Shown here: positions 1 through 11,334 of the stretch, piece by piece
How positions within the stretch are numbered: the stretch's first letter is position 1
Layout: every line of letters begins with the position of its first letter
Assembly (NCBI GenBank): GCA_963678705.1
Contig: OY783204.1
Coordinates: 25,554,759 to 25,618,758, forward strand
Direction: 5' to 3'
DNA from: Panorpa germanica
Lineage: Eukaryota; Arthropoda; Insecta; Mecoptera; Panorpidae
Length of the DNA stretch: 64,000 bases
Program-made: the position numbers and the translations under genes
The notes under the pieces: model-generated
Databases searched by the model: none
What the model was told of the DNA's origin: nothing
The model's input: only the letters and a program-made list of their open reading frames with translations

Positions 1-55
1 TGCTGTATAGTATCGCCATCTATATTAGTATCGTTTCACCTTAAGCAAAATACCA
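1..55 (+). repeat. Repeat family C, right-hand end only
   Basis: The first 50 or so bases (TGCTGTATAGTATCGCCATC followed by CTATATTAGTATCGTTTCACC) match 54,540-54,600 closely, apart from an 11-base segment that the second copy carries. The window edge cuts this copy, so its left part lies outside. Longer copies are at 43,606-43,905 and 54,292-54,600. No coding potential. Confidence 0.6.
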
Positions 56-107
56 TTTAAGCAAAAGTGTTATTCGGACAACCTTATTTTTTCCCATTTA
101 ATAATTT

Positions 108-280
108 TTGATGAGATTTTTCCATTCTTTTAAAAATTACAAAAGTTGCGTTACTAAAACCACCGTAATTCGTAAAGTAATAGTCGGAATGTCATGAAAT
201 TTGGACACATATCCTTTGAAGGTTGGTACTAAGATTTTTTAATAGTGGCGCCATCTATATGTCATCCTACGAACTTATTG
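108..280 (+). repeat. Repeat family G, copy 1
   Basis: The segment runs from TTTTAAAAATTACAAAAG through GGAATGTCATGAAATTT and ACACATATC to GGCGCCATCTATATGTCATC. The same order of blocks occurs at 33,226-33,350 (plus), 33,020-33,110 (minus) and 47,944-48,110 (minus). Copies are diverged but share the ACACATATCSTTTGAAG core and, in two of them, the GGCGCCAT motif. It is a dispersed interspersed repeat. I see no terminal repeats or coding sequence, so its class is unknown. Confidence 0.7.
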
Positions 281-299
281 AGTGATGTGATATATATTT

Positions 300-1030
300 T
301 TTAGATTTTCAAGAAAAGTGTTTTTCTTAAGACTGTATCAACATTAAGGTCTTGATTTAATGCGGCCCTCTTCAATGTATATATTTTAACAATGCCATAA
401 AAGCAATTAACCGATATCTCCCTCAAAACAACTTGTAAAACATCATGTAACATGTCAAAAAGAAAAAAATAACAATAAAAAAAAAACTTTATAACCTATA
501 GCAGCTAAAATTTAAAAGGTACTTTTATACCCAGTACGAATATACTACATTCACATTAGCGGTAGTAGATGTATCGATTGGTCACCGCGAGGCCATGTGA
601 AGGGACACATCCTCCCCCACTCATTTACCTTTCCACTCATCCCCCACAGGGTGGAAAGGTACTCTAGATAGAGAATGAGTAAATAGGGTGTAGCGGACGA
701 CGGGGTGAGGAGGAGGGGGGGGGGGATTGATGACGGTCAACCGTGTCGTTGGCATGACAGTCATCATTTATGCATACCACATACCTCAATTCACATTAGG
801 TATATACTTCTATCTATGCCCCTTTTTTTTTTAAATATTACCCTCTAGAAATTTACTATATATTAGTATAGTAAAGTTTCATTAAGGTAGTTCACTAGAA
901 AAAACACTTTTCTACAGAATTTCATAAATATGATGTTAATATAAGTACCCTTAATTTAATTACAAAATTTCAAATATTTTGACCAGCTGTGAAGCGAGAT
1001 ATTTCTCAGTAGAAGGCAAGCAATACAAAG
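300..1030. other. AT-rich spacer with a GC-richer patch
   Basis: No gene is visible. Bases 575-770 are clearly GC-richer. They contain a perfect 9-bp inverted repeat (ACCTTTCCA at 627-635, TGGAAAGGT at 652-660) and an 11-G run at 715-725. The rest is AT-rich with A/T homopolymers. Confidence 0.6.
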
Positions 1031-1032
1031 TA

Positions 1033-1465
1033 CCCAGTAAACATTTAGGAGTCATTTTTTTGTCATTAAAGAGTTCATTTACTGTTCAGTCTCTCACTGT
1101 CATTCATATAAAGTCTATTTTTTCGGCTACAAATGGCGACTGCATTTGCTCCATTTGGTTCTGAATGTTTTTGTGATATAAGGTAGAAATTTTAATATTT
1201 CATAATAGATAAAATTTCAACACTTTTTGGAAATATTCCAGTAAACATTTTGGAGTGACTTTGCCATCATATTGAAGATGTGTATGATTATTTTATCATG
1301 AAAGAAAGTCGATCATATGAAAAGTCTATTTTATAGGCTACAAATTGCGAAACGACTCCACCTGTCAGAATACAAATAAAGATAAGGTTGATGCGAACTC
1401 TAATTGAAGTGCAATAGAGATTAAAACGTCACAAAACAGGGCACTTCACTAAATTATTTACTGGG
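1033..1465. mobile_element. TIR element, family B, complete copy with TA flanks
   Basis: It begins CCCAGTAAACATTTAGGAG and ends TAAATTATTTACTGGG, so the two ends are inverted repeats of CCCAGTAAA. Each end is flanked by TA (1031-1032 and 1466-1467), as expected for a Tc1/mariner-type or other TA-targeting non-autonomous element. Inside, a CCAGTAAACATTTTGGAG copy recurs at about 1239, so the element contains an internal partial duplication. Related copies are at 21,490-21,720 and 43,205-43,515. There is no transposase. Confidence 0.65.
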
Positions 1466-1469
1466 TATA

Positions 1470-4105
1470 AAGAATATAGATATGATTAAATTAGGAAAGT
1501 TTTAACTGTATTTTTGATTATTTGAACTAGGATCCTAAATTAGTAACGGAAATGAATCCGGAATCTCAACAGGCTGGTGTCAAAACCTCAACACCCTAGA
1601 TCATGATGCTGTGCGTAATTAATTAAAAACAATATTGGCTACTTGTGTTGATATAATATTCATAAAGTGGATAAAGATGACAGCCAGATGAAACTCTAAT
1701 ACCCAATTAAAACAAGGATCATCTCTTAGGGTGGTATGACAATAAGAAGACCAATACCCTCATCCTAAAAACGTTGGTTCTCTAGCTCCTATGTCCTGTG
1801 ATCCTATCATACGTTGTATGGAAGCAAGGACAATCTACCCATCGCATCACGTAAACCCTAGTGGCTGCCGTTAGTGCGGATTATAGACATTACCCCAGGA
1901 TTAAATGATAAATCCTTGTTGAAATCCACAATCACTGAATATAAATACTTGGTTTGGAATCTGGCCACAAAAAAGTAGGAGTAAATCGAATTCGTTCTTC
2001 TAAATTGAGATAAATCGAGTTTTAAAAATTTATTGACTTTTAAAAAGATAATAAAAGCTTGTGTTATTGGTTTTTAAGGATATCTAATGTGTTGTATTGT
2101 TTAAAATAAATCAAATTTGATTTCGTCCTTTGGGTGGCTGAGATAGTTAGGTAGTAGACTCTTAGCAAAGAATTAACCAAATTACCAAAAGCTGTTAAAA
2201 TCACAGTAATATAATAATAAAAAATATTAAAAAACTAATTTGACTTCAATATTTTAGGTTCTAAATCGAAATAAAAATGCAAATTATAATTAAAAACAAA
2301 ACAAATAATATTTTACACTGAAACTGATTATTTTATTTATGTAAAATGTAATGTCATTTTTTCTCTCATCTCTTCATCTCATATGCAAATCTGCGAAGAT
2401 CCGCACTGTTGTATTAAATTTTATTAATAGCGGATTAACATCTGGAAAAATATGCTTTATTATAAGTAGTGAATGAAGTACACTATTAAAAATAGATGAT
2501 GATAGTGCCAAAGATCTTTTTAGATCAGATTCACTTCCGATTTTAAATCTAATTCAGTTTTCCGTAGTCCGGCCTGTTTATTCGATTCGATTTCTAAGTG
2601 TACTTGACTTTCGCATTAAGAGTACAGCGCATTATAGAATATTCTCATTGTAGTAGCCTTAGCTTGACGGTTTTTCAGAAATTGATCATCAATTAAATAT
2701 AAAATATGTAAGATTTGATTGGAAACAAATTAATTCAGATCTTCGTCTTTATTCAGATTTTAATTTTAGTGATAACTATACATAATATACAATATAAACT
2801 ACGAATGATACTAATACTACGATTTTAAGACAATCTACATTTATAAATTTAAAATTAAAACAAAAATCTAATTAAATTCTAAAAACATCAAAGAATACGG
2901 TTTAATTATTTGAAAAAATTATTTATTCTTTTTTTTTTTCTGAAAGAATAAATAACAAAACAAAAAAGGGAAATATCTTGATCCTTATATTAATTGTTTG
3001 TTTTCCTGATTTTTCTACTTAATAATTAAAGACTTTTTCTTTTTATTCGTGAATAACTAATAACTCTCTTTAATATTTTTAATGAATATCTAAAATTCTT
3101 TCTTTTTATTTTTAGTCATTGTAAATCACAATCCTACATATATATACATATAGACTTGTACATATATTCAAATTCCTTCACCTAAAGTTTTTATGTATTG
3201 GTAGCGGTATATATCGGTATCATTTACAGCTCATTATCTTATTAATTTTAAATTAGTATATATTTATATAATTTGTTTTTATAAAAACAAGAATTATGTA
3301 TTATACATTCAAACAACTACACATAGACCCTCTAATAATATGTTAGAGTTCAAATAGAATCACGTTGATATCCATAGTAAACTATTCAAACAATTTTCTT
3401 ATAATGAGAGGTAACCTAACATTTTAAAAGAAAATATTTTGCTTTTAGTGTTGATTTTTTTTTTTTTTTTAATATCTAAGAAAAAAGGACTTCTCAAGGC
3501 TCTCCACGTGTATCGATTACACGTGGGAATAACACGTCATCATTTTTAACATATAATTTACTCTTTTATAATTTTATATTTACTATTTCACAAATTAGTT
3601 TTATTTAATAAGGCTTGTTTGAACAATAAACAAGTTTAAGTTAAAAGTGACTTTTTTATTTAAGAATTACGTATATTTTATGTTTTCTAACTTTGTTTTA
3701 AAAGTTTACTTAGTTTTAATAGTTGGGTGAACTTTGTTATGTTGCTATATGTATATTATGTAGAAGAAAGGGATGTATAAAGCATTACGTGAATTTTAAG
3801 GGGATCTCCGCAATTGACAGACAGACTGGTGTGTTTTCGTGCGTTCTGAGGGATAAAATCTGTTTTTAAGCGTAATTTCAGTTTGTTGTATAGGCCAGTG
3901 ATTTTATTGAGTAAAATAATTGAAAATTTTTTAAAATTTAAGGTAGTGAAAAATTTAACAGCTCACTAACGGTAAAGCGTGTTATTCTTCGATGCTCAAA
4001 GCATCATTACTCATCGTACAGACAAGATTGTAATATGCCTGACGAATATAGGCAGATATTTGTAAGCAAGGGAAATCTAAAAAACCTTATTGACTTTATC
4101 AATTA
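1470..4105. other. AT-rich spacer, no gene seen
   Basis: No open frame or transposon protein is recognisable. It holds a perfect 13-bp inverted repeat (TTATTTATTCTTT at 2919-2931, AAAGAATAAATAA at 2943-2955), a poly-T run near 3451-3471 and the E-box palindrome listed separately. Confidence 0.6.
3504..3526. promoter_or_regulatory. 23-bp palindrome with two CACGTG E-boxes
   Basis: CCACGTGTA and TACACGTGG form perfect 9-bp inverted arms around TCGAT. Each arm carries a CACGTG E-box, a bHLH-type binding sequence in animals. A further half-match, ACACGTCA, follows at about 3532. The palindrome is direct observation; any regulatory use is inference. Confidence 0.35.
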
Positions 4106-4109
4106 AATT

Positions 4110-4245
4110 AATTTAATCTCTTTATTTATAAGTATATATAAGTTGTAAATTATATTGTAAATGTTTATAAATGTATATATTTTTTTAATTGCTAATAACT
4201 TTTGAAAGTTGATGCACTTAAACAAATATTTAAAAAAAGTGTGTA
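4110..4245 (+). repeat. Repeat pair D, copy 1
   Basis: The segment with TAAGTTGTAAATTATATTG, then AATTGCTAATAACTTTTGAA and AGTTGATGCACTTAAACAAA matches 36,625-36,775 in order and orientation at high identity. At the second site the repeat lies directly upstream of a minus-strand mariner relic, so it may be a mariner untranslated region. No transposase is visible next to this copy. Confidence 0.6.
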
Positions 4246-4249
4246 AGGT

Positions 4250-5765
4250 TTTGGTACAATTTTTTTTATATTCGAATTTCAACAACACGATCATCCGTCC
4301 TAAATAATTGCCATATTTCATTCTTTATTAGAAATTAATTTATACTATTGTTATAAATTTTACATTATAGATTTCTCAATATAGATCGGAATATAAAGAC
4401 ACTATTTTTATTGAAAATTACACAGACGAGACTATCCTCTTAAGAAAAATATATTGTGGAGTCAGTGTGGAAAGTCGCTATTGTTGTTAAGTGTAATTTC
4501 AGGGTATTCAGAATCTTTTGCATTTATTTAATGACAATGTAAGAAAATTATGGTAAACATCGATAAATAACAAAACGTAAAAAATAGTCGTATTATTGTC
4601 AAAAGAAAATTATTGTTGATGGGAATGCTTTTTATTTTAATGAGCAATGAATAATTGTTTTGGAAAAAGAGCAAGATTAAAAAATACAAATCTCATTATA
4701 TAATTAAAAAATACAAGGAATTAAGTCCCAAAAATATAAATCTATGCGATCTGGCAATACATTATTTAACAGCACATCCATGTTTCTTATAACAGCTGAT
4801 TACGTTTATTTGTACGTGTGCTAAATTTTTTTTTAATTAATCTATCATTAACATTTTTAAACCAGTTGTTATCTCAGCAGGTATTGTGGCAAAACTTCAA
4901 ATAATAAAATCACCTGTTTGTAGCTTTGCTAAAATAGAACAAGCTAAGCTAAAAGAAGACACAGTATAAATAAATATATATTATGTATAGTATACTAATA
5001 ATATATATTATAGTAAACATACATCTGAGTCAATCTATCTATAGTAGGTTTATTATTAGTCAATGTTTATGTCTCTAAATAAATGTTTCTTCTTTTAGTT
5101 AGACCAATATAGAATGTTAAGAATGAAAAAATCTTAAGAATTTCTTTTGTAAGAAGAATATACATTCATTCATTAAATATATATAATCCTAGGTCAAAAA
5201 TATATATAAATATATTATATATAAAAACGATGAACTTAAACCTAGACTGAAATAAAACTTGTATTTTAAGCAACATGTTCAAATCCTCTTACCCCACTTT
5301 AAGAGAATATTTAAACGTATGGAAGTTAAAGTATTTTTTTAACTTAGTAGACTTTCAGACTTCTCTTCGTTTAGGTCAAGTTTTCTATCGTTGAGCTTTC
5401 ATTTTTTAATTTCTTGTTGTGGTAATTATGATAATCAATGTGTTAGTGATTTGTGATAGTGATATCTGTAAACTTAGCAGGAGCTTTCTCTCGAAGGAAC
5501 GCCAACACAGCTTGGAAAAGCGCTTAAAAGATCGGTCTGTTATATGTATATTAACTTTATTTCTTGTTTTATTCTTTAAAAGTATTTTAGCTGTACTTAG
5601 TAATGTATGTAATCAAGACTGATAAAGCTCACGGTTTATTTTCTTTAGTGGTATACAAATTATAATGGTGGGGAGTAAGGAAATACATTTAATGATGGTG
5701 GGGATGCGACAAAGAAAAGCTTTATCTTTTAACTAAATGTTTTATTAATTTAGTGACACCAAGTA
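4250..5765. other. AT-rich spacer, no gene seen
   Basis: Nothing protein-like is recognised. Bases 4500-4600 resemble 29,990-30,090 (CATTTATTTAATGA block, then GATAAATAACAAAACGTAA versus GGTAAATAACAAAATGTAA). This looks like another diverged two-copy repeat of unknown class. Confidence 0.5.
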
Positions 5766-5769
5766 GCAT

Positions 5770-5862
5770 TCATTAGCCATCAAGCAAGTTAGGAAAGTTT
5801 GTTATTGATTTTCACTGACACAGTGAGACTCAGATTCGATTCCCGTTGTTAGAAAACAACTG
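5770..5862 (+). repeat. Possible tRNA-derived SINE head fragment
   Basis: CAGATTCGATTCCCG at 5831-5845 resembles a pol III B box with the T-loop of a tRNA, and AGCCATCAAGCAAGTTAGG about 50 bases upstream is an A-box-like stretch. The cloverleaf cannot be closed, so this is not a functional tRNA. A degraded tRNA-derived SINE head is the best guess; chance similarity is possible. Confidence 0.3.
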
Positions 5863-6029
5863 CTTTTTAAGTAATTGGTGTATGTTTATATGTAATTCTT
5901 ATAATTTGCATTTTTTCTAACATATCTTAAAAATACACTTAACCAGTCTTATTAAATATACTTCAAATATAACTGATTACACATTATTTATATAAACAAT
6001 ATACCCAATACTTTGAATTTTTTTGTACT

Positions 6030-6260
6030 GCTCGAAGTCTCTTCTAGTTCTACTATTATCACTGTTTCTTCCTCCTCTTCTAAATCTTTTCCTTTTCTTT
6101 AATTAGTTTTCCTTTGTCTATTTGTTCCCATCCTTTCTTTTCTTTCGTCTCTCACTCCTTCGGTTTTCCATTATTTTGCTGTGCTCCGCGTCTTTCTCTT
6201 CCTCCGTTCTTTCTACCCTCTTTGTCTCCTCTCCATTGTATTTAACCATTTCAAGATGGC
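6030..6260 (-). repeat. Polypyrimidine tract, possible degraded LINE on minus strand
   Basis: The plus strand is strongly C/T-rich, so the minus strand is purine-rich, like the LINE fragments at 7.4-7.9, 61.5 and 63.4-64 kb. The minus strand gives lysine, arginine and glutamate-rich reading in broken frames but no diagnostic motif, so the LINE assignment is by composition only. Confidence 0.3.
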
Positions 6261-6264
6261 CTCT

Positions 6265-7380
6265 CTGAATGGATTACTATGTGGTACACTTTCTGTATTT
6301 TCTTACGAATTATGTAACTATTGGTTACTCTCTTTACAAGGTCCTTCCTGGAATCAACTTGTTTATCCCTCTTCTAACTTTAATATCTTCTAGAACCTTC
6401 TATTATTACATATTTTGAATCTATATACATACACGATTTACTTTCGCTAATTAAAATTAGAAACATAATGAGAAAGGTTAGGGGGTAAGGGGTGGTCAAG
6501 GGGTTATAATAAAATCATCACGTTACCTAATAAATATAAGTAGGTTCCTTGAAAATTAACCTTAGTATATAAGCAAACAAAATAAATTCAATTTATATTA
6601 GTTATATATGTTTTTAAGATTGGTTTTAACATTTGCTTTTAATCTTTGTAATTATTTTTGATTCATAAATTTAGAAAATACAATTTTATAAATTTATTTT
6701 AGTTTCTATTGCTTATAAAATAAATATTTTTCGAGAAAATTTAATAAATTGTGTAGCCATTTTGTTTGTTGTATATTTTCAATATAAATATTGGTCACCT
6801 GATTTTCGAATTTTAAATTATTTATTCCATTACATACATGTACAAAGTTCTATAAATATCAATTCTATGAAATAGATATAAGAAGAAATATGCAGATTTA
6901 ATGAACACAGGGTATTTCTAAATATTCTTAAACTACGTTTTGTTTGGAATGTTCAATATATATAAATATGATCGTATTTATCCACCTTACCATGACAATT
7001 TAACAGTTCGAATGGTAACTTCGCAAAACCAATTCCATTGTTTCCAGACGTGAATATATTAATACTGTCCTCAATTATATTTAATCACAAGTCAAGGGGG
7101 TACCTGCATTTAATCTAGTCAGCCTACGTATTGATTCAGTGCAGCATGTATGACAATCTTAAAAATGTCTTAAATATTTGAGCAATGGAATTTAATGGTA
7201 GTTGATTAATGGCATTATAAACATGTTAGTTTTGTGAATTGATATTGATGAACTTCTTATAATTATTTCGTTGTTAAAATACATTTCGCACCTAATTAAA
7301 AATATCAAAAAAACCCAAATGTCCAAAATATAATTAATACTTGTAATTATTTAATACTTTAGTAAGTGCCTTGTTTGCCT
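6265..7380. other. AT-rich spacer, no gene seen
   Basis: No coding signal, repeat unit or RNA gene is recognised here. The sequence is dominated by A/T runs. Confidence 0.6.
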
Positions 7381-7384
7381 ACAT

Positions 7385-7885
7385 TTTCTTGATTTGTACT
7401 CCTCCTTGTTTCTCTCCATCTCTGTCTTCTTCCTTCCTTTCCTTTCATCTGATACCTTCCCTGTCTTCTGTCAACAATTCCTCTATCACATTTCCTTTTC
7501 CTCTTCTAGAAATTCAATCATCCTATTCCGCAATACCTCCTTTATGTTCGTTTTCCTGCATATTCTTTCTATCCCTTTCTCTTTGCAACTCATCTCTTCC
7601 ATTCTGGCATTTTAGTCCCCTCCTATTATCAGGTTTTCTGTTCATTTTGTCCTCCTTGATTGTTATGTTCCACTCGTGGTTATCTTCCGCTTTTTCTCTA
7701 TCCTTCTTACCATTCTCCTTTGTGCTCTTTCACTGCTCTCGTTTGTTAACCAACTCCTTACTCTCGTAATTCACTCTGCTCTTCTTATGTTCCCTCTCCG
7801 CTCCTTTTCATTTCCGTCGATTATCTCTCGTCCTCCTTTCCTTCCATTGTTCTCACTCATCGAGCTAGTCCTGGCTACTGTTCTC
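7385..7885 (-). pseudogene. Broken APE-endonuclease segment of a non-LTR retrotransposon
   Basis: Read on the minus strand, a broken frame gives ENLIIGGD*NARMEEM around 7590-7640. This corresponds to the conserved GGDFNAR motif of the AP-like endonuclease domain of LINEs, with the expected Phe codon replaced by a stop. Downstream the same frame continues RNRIIEFLEEEKEM, which fits the next endonuclease block (NREG..L..FLEE). It then degenerates through several stops. In a functional element this domain nicks the genomic target. The strand is extremely purine-rich, as in the LINE 3' fragments at the right end of the window, so they may belong to one lineage. The long plus-strand frame at 7371-7769 is an artefact of this composition. 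The motif is seen directly; shared lineage is inference. Confidence 0.65.
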
Positions 7886-7894
7886 TTTGCTTAA

Positions 7895-9360
7895 TACTGT
7901 ATGGCGTGTCACTCGATAAATTAAATTTCCAATCTCTGATATCGGGTATTACTAATATACCATCAATATTTGTGACACCCTGTGTCTGTCATAGTTGTTT
8001 TAACAATTTCTAAAACATAAGTAGTGTAGTAAAACTACTTTTATGTTATATTCAGTACGTGTCAAGTAAATGTGACAGTTAACGTCTCGATTCTACGATT
8101 TAAAAGATTCATTCGTCTTTTACAATTCTAGCTGCACAAAAACATTATGTATAGTAAGTACAGTGTGCTGTGTTTCACTAACAACATACAAACAATACAA
8201 CAAAACGAGAAAACAAAATAAAATACAAGAAAACTCTAAAGAAAAACTTTCTTTGGTTTTATTTTAAATAATGTTGAGAAAAGCGGTAGATTTGTAAGTT
8301 TATAAATCACTTCAGGATCGTTTTTTCAATTCCCAGTTATGGTGTAACTAAAATTTAACCGAAATAACGAGTTTTTCAATTCAGAAGATCGACCATTGTT
8401 AATTAACATGAAATGTAACTGAGGTATTTTCTTTGGTTAAGCTACAGTTATCCAAAATCACTCAAGCTGAGAAACAAAAGTATCTACCAAGGTTTTAAAT
8501 AATCCTCAATTAACCGTGTGAAACTTTTTAAAATTTCTTTATAAGGAAATATAATACAGCTTACTTTTAAAATGTTTTTGATATTGTACTACAATTTAGA
8601 AAATTATATCTATAGCTCTTCATATATCTTATGGCGTCTTATATTAAGATAATGTTTTCTTTTCCTTCTGTGTACAGAAATATGAAGAAAAAGACAAAAA
8701 GAATGCAACAGTTTTCTTAATATCAGGTTGCATTTACTGTTCCTTTTTCTGTTCACTATTTTGTTAATGATATTGCATTCTAAGACTCTCAGTACAACCA
8801 TAGTGCTACTCTGACGTTGCTTCAGTCTTATCTTAACATAAACTACTCTGGTGACGTAACCTGAACCTTGGAAAGTGAACGATCCTTTTGATCCAAGGCA
8901 CTGCTAGACGAAATTCGTTATATAATCGTTCATTAACTTACTTAATTAGTAAATCCTAATTATTTCTAAAAAATTTCTACTTAAAAATAAAAACTACAAT
9001 TTCTCTCATCAGGTGACGTTACATTTAGCATAATCGGATGTTGTAATAATTTGTTTTTATTTCATGTCAATTTGTCAAGTAAACTTTTCAGCTTTATAAA
9101 ACACAGAGTAGATCATTATAAAGTTTGAATAACGTGTAGATAGATAGATTAACTAATTTTGATTGTTCCAGATTTTACCATGTTCAAATTTTCTCACAAC
9201 AATCGATATTATTTACCTAGTCAGATTGTAATTAATATACCACAAAACTAAATTGTTTTAAAGTAGGTTTCACCCTGTCACATATTCACAACGCCAACCG
9301 TTTGAATTTTAACAAAGCTATACCATTAAATGTAGAGTACAGTGGACCAGATGTTGTAAA
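7895..9360. other. AT-rich spacer, no gene seen
   Basis: No protein motif or RNA gene is recognised. There are a few short blocks such as ACACCCTGTGTCTGTC near 7975 without a partner. The region 8310-8540 shares AAC/GGTT-rich motifs (CCAAGGTTT, GTTAACC types) with 16,770-16,900 and 50,640-50,780, too weakly to define a family. Confidence 0.5.
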
Positions 9361-9362
9361 CC

Positions 9363-10289
9363 TAATGCTTGGTACACATTGGTGCGACTAAAACGTGCGA
9401 CACTCAACGTTTGTTGGAAGAAGTTGCACAACACGTCCACACTGATGTGACATGTAACTTAATACAGTGGTCTCTTTGTGAACACTTACTGCAAAACATA
9501 GATAATATTTTGTTAGTTTATTTGTAATTGATATTGGATATGGAATCTTGTCATGTCAGGATGCTCAGTTTCATATACTACGTGTGATTGGCAGCGGCTG
9601 TCTGATAATAGATACAACTACAAACGAATTTACTAAACACAACTAAAGCAACCGTCAATATACACTGAGATTCTACTAGCGACTGAGAATGTACTCGACT
9701 TATTTGTTCGAGATTACATTCAAAATTGCAATTGTTTGTAGTTTACCGTCGAGGCTTTGAAACATTTCTGTTTAAAGCCGGCTCTAAACGATGCTACGAA
9801 CATCTTCCAACATTAGACGCATCGTGTGGTTAAACTAAGTGTGTCCAATATCATGTGTTCAACGTTAATGTTGGAAGAAGTTCGGAATGTTGGAAGGTTA
9901 ACAATGGAAAGTTTTATACTTGAAAATTTTTGTTAAACAATGTCAGTGTCAATAATATCAACAAATAAATAAATCATTCGGATCAAACATTCGTTCCACC
10001 GTGTAGTAGGAATCTTGCCATGTTAATGTTCCAATATTTTACTCACTCTTTCGACGCAAACGTTCACCGCATCGTTTGGAGCCGGTTTAATAAAAATAAT
10101 AGAGAGTTTTGAAGAATAACATAAGTATGGGCTTTTTTGTTATTGTGCATGTGAAATCGCACTAGTCTGTACGTTAAAATTATATTACATTTAGTACATT
10201 CATGTCTAAATTACGTCAACTTATGAATGAAAATATATAAGTGTTGGATGTTGCATGTCTATGTTGCTGCAATGTGTACGAAACATTAC
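9363..10289. mobile_element. Outer TIR element, about 0.93 kb, interrupted by another element
   Basis: The left end TAATGCTTGGTACACATTGG then TGCGACTAAAACGTGCGACA is mirrored at the right end, whose reverse complement begins TAATGTTTCGTACACATTGC then AGCAACATAGACATGCAACA. That gives roughly 48 bp of inverted repeat at about three quarters identity. No clear target duplication could be fixed, because the flanks differ. No transposase frame is present, so it is a non-autonomous DNA-transposon-like element, class unresolved. It contains the separate TTAA-flanked element at 9776-10,086, which therefore inserted later. Confidence 0.55.
9776..10086. mobile_element. Nested TIR element flanked by TTAA
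   Basis: It starts AGCCGGCTCTAAACGATGC and its other end, read in reverse complement, starts ACCGGCTCCAAACGATGC. Both ends abut TTAA (9772-9775 and 10,087-10,090), the target site typical of piggyBac-type transposons. Terminal CCC, usual for piggyBac, is absent, so superfamily assignment rests on the TTAA alone. About 311 bp with no coding capacity, i.e. MITE-like. It sits inside the outer element at 9363-10,289. Confidence 0.6.
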
Positions 10290-11225
10290 TGCGATTTTAA
10301 CAGCTAAGTTATATCTCGCATTTATTGTAATACAATAGTTGTGCATGTTGTATATTTGTTTATTTTTGATTTGTTTGGTGAGGTTTTTTCATTGCCAGTT
10401 ATGAAATAAATTTGTTCCATATTCAGGAATCAAACCCGGACCAAAATATAGCTGAGTTTTACAAAACTTCTGTTAACTAGTTTTATATAAAATAATTTTA
10501 AGGAAATAGCTGAGAGAGTGAGAATTTCTCTCTCACACACAGACAGAGTGTTGTCTACCACTGTCGTAGAGACCATACCATACTTTCCCGTACAGTTTAG
10601 AATTGTAAATGACACGTCAATAATTGAAATCAAATTCACCGTCACAACTTTGACGCTTTTATAGTTTTACAGCTGAACTCGTTTTAGCATTTAACTTGAT
10701 GTCATATTTGATGATTCTACTTTCGTGCAGTTCATAAACTGCAAAAGTGTAAACTATATAAATTGTAACTGTAACTGAGGTCAGTGTTTATATTTTCATA
10801 CCTTTTTGATATGAAATTTTAATATAATTTTACGGTTAGACACTAATATGAATTGTACTAGTGAAAAGTATAGGGTGTTTGATAATTATACATTTATATA
10901 TAGTACATACTTGTATATTGAATATATGTAAATAGAAAATTATAGCTGTTATACCTTGTTAATTAAATTTAAAACAATATCTATGGAATATTTGTTGGGG
11001 TAAATATTAACAGCATTAAAGTGTTATTTGTTTCAATGTTAGGGGTGTTAAATGTGCCACTGCTCCTAATTATAAACCCAGAAAGAGCCTAGCTCTCAAT
11101 ATACTACAACCTATCTGAAATTAACATTTATTTAATTCTCCCGAGAAAACTAATATATATGACAATTAAAAAACTCAGATCTTGGTGGAAAACTCAGTAG
11201 TGTGTGTCCACGTACCTTCACTGCA
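10290..11225. other. AT-rich spacer, no gene seen
   Basis: Nothing is recognised as coding. Read on the minus strand, 10,430-10,445 contains GGTCCGGGTTTGATTCC, a B-box-like sequence, but no matching A box or tRNA fold accompanies it. Confidence 0.5.
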
Positions 11226-11334
11226 TACGCACGCTTTCTTCTAGCTTGCATTTAAACAAAGAAGGAGCTGCAACGTCGCATATGCTTAGTGGCAAGCAAC
11301 CGTGATACTGTACTGCACGATGCATAGTTAATAT

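Noticed and set aside
7371-7769. 132-codon plus-strand frame rich in Ser, Leu and Phe
   Set aside because: It is the pyrimidine-rich complement of a decayed LINE endonuclease region; composition alone explains the openness.
10425-10525. B-box-like GGTCCGGGTTTGATTCC on the minus strand, considered as tRNA or SINE
   Set aside because: No A box at the right distance and no cloverleaf; the evidence is too thin to list as a feature.
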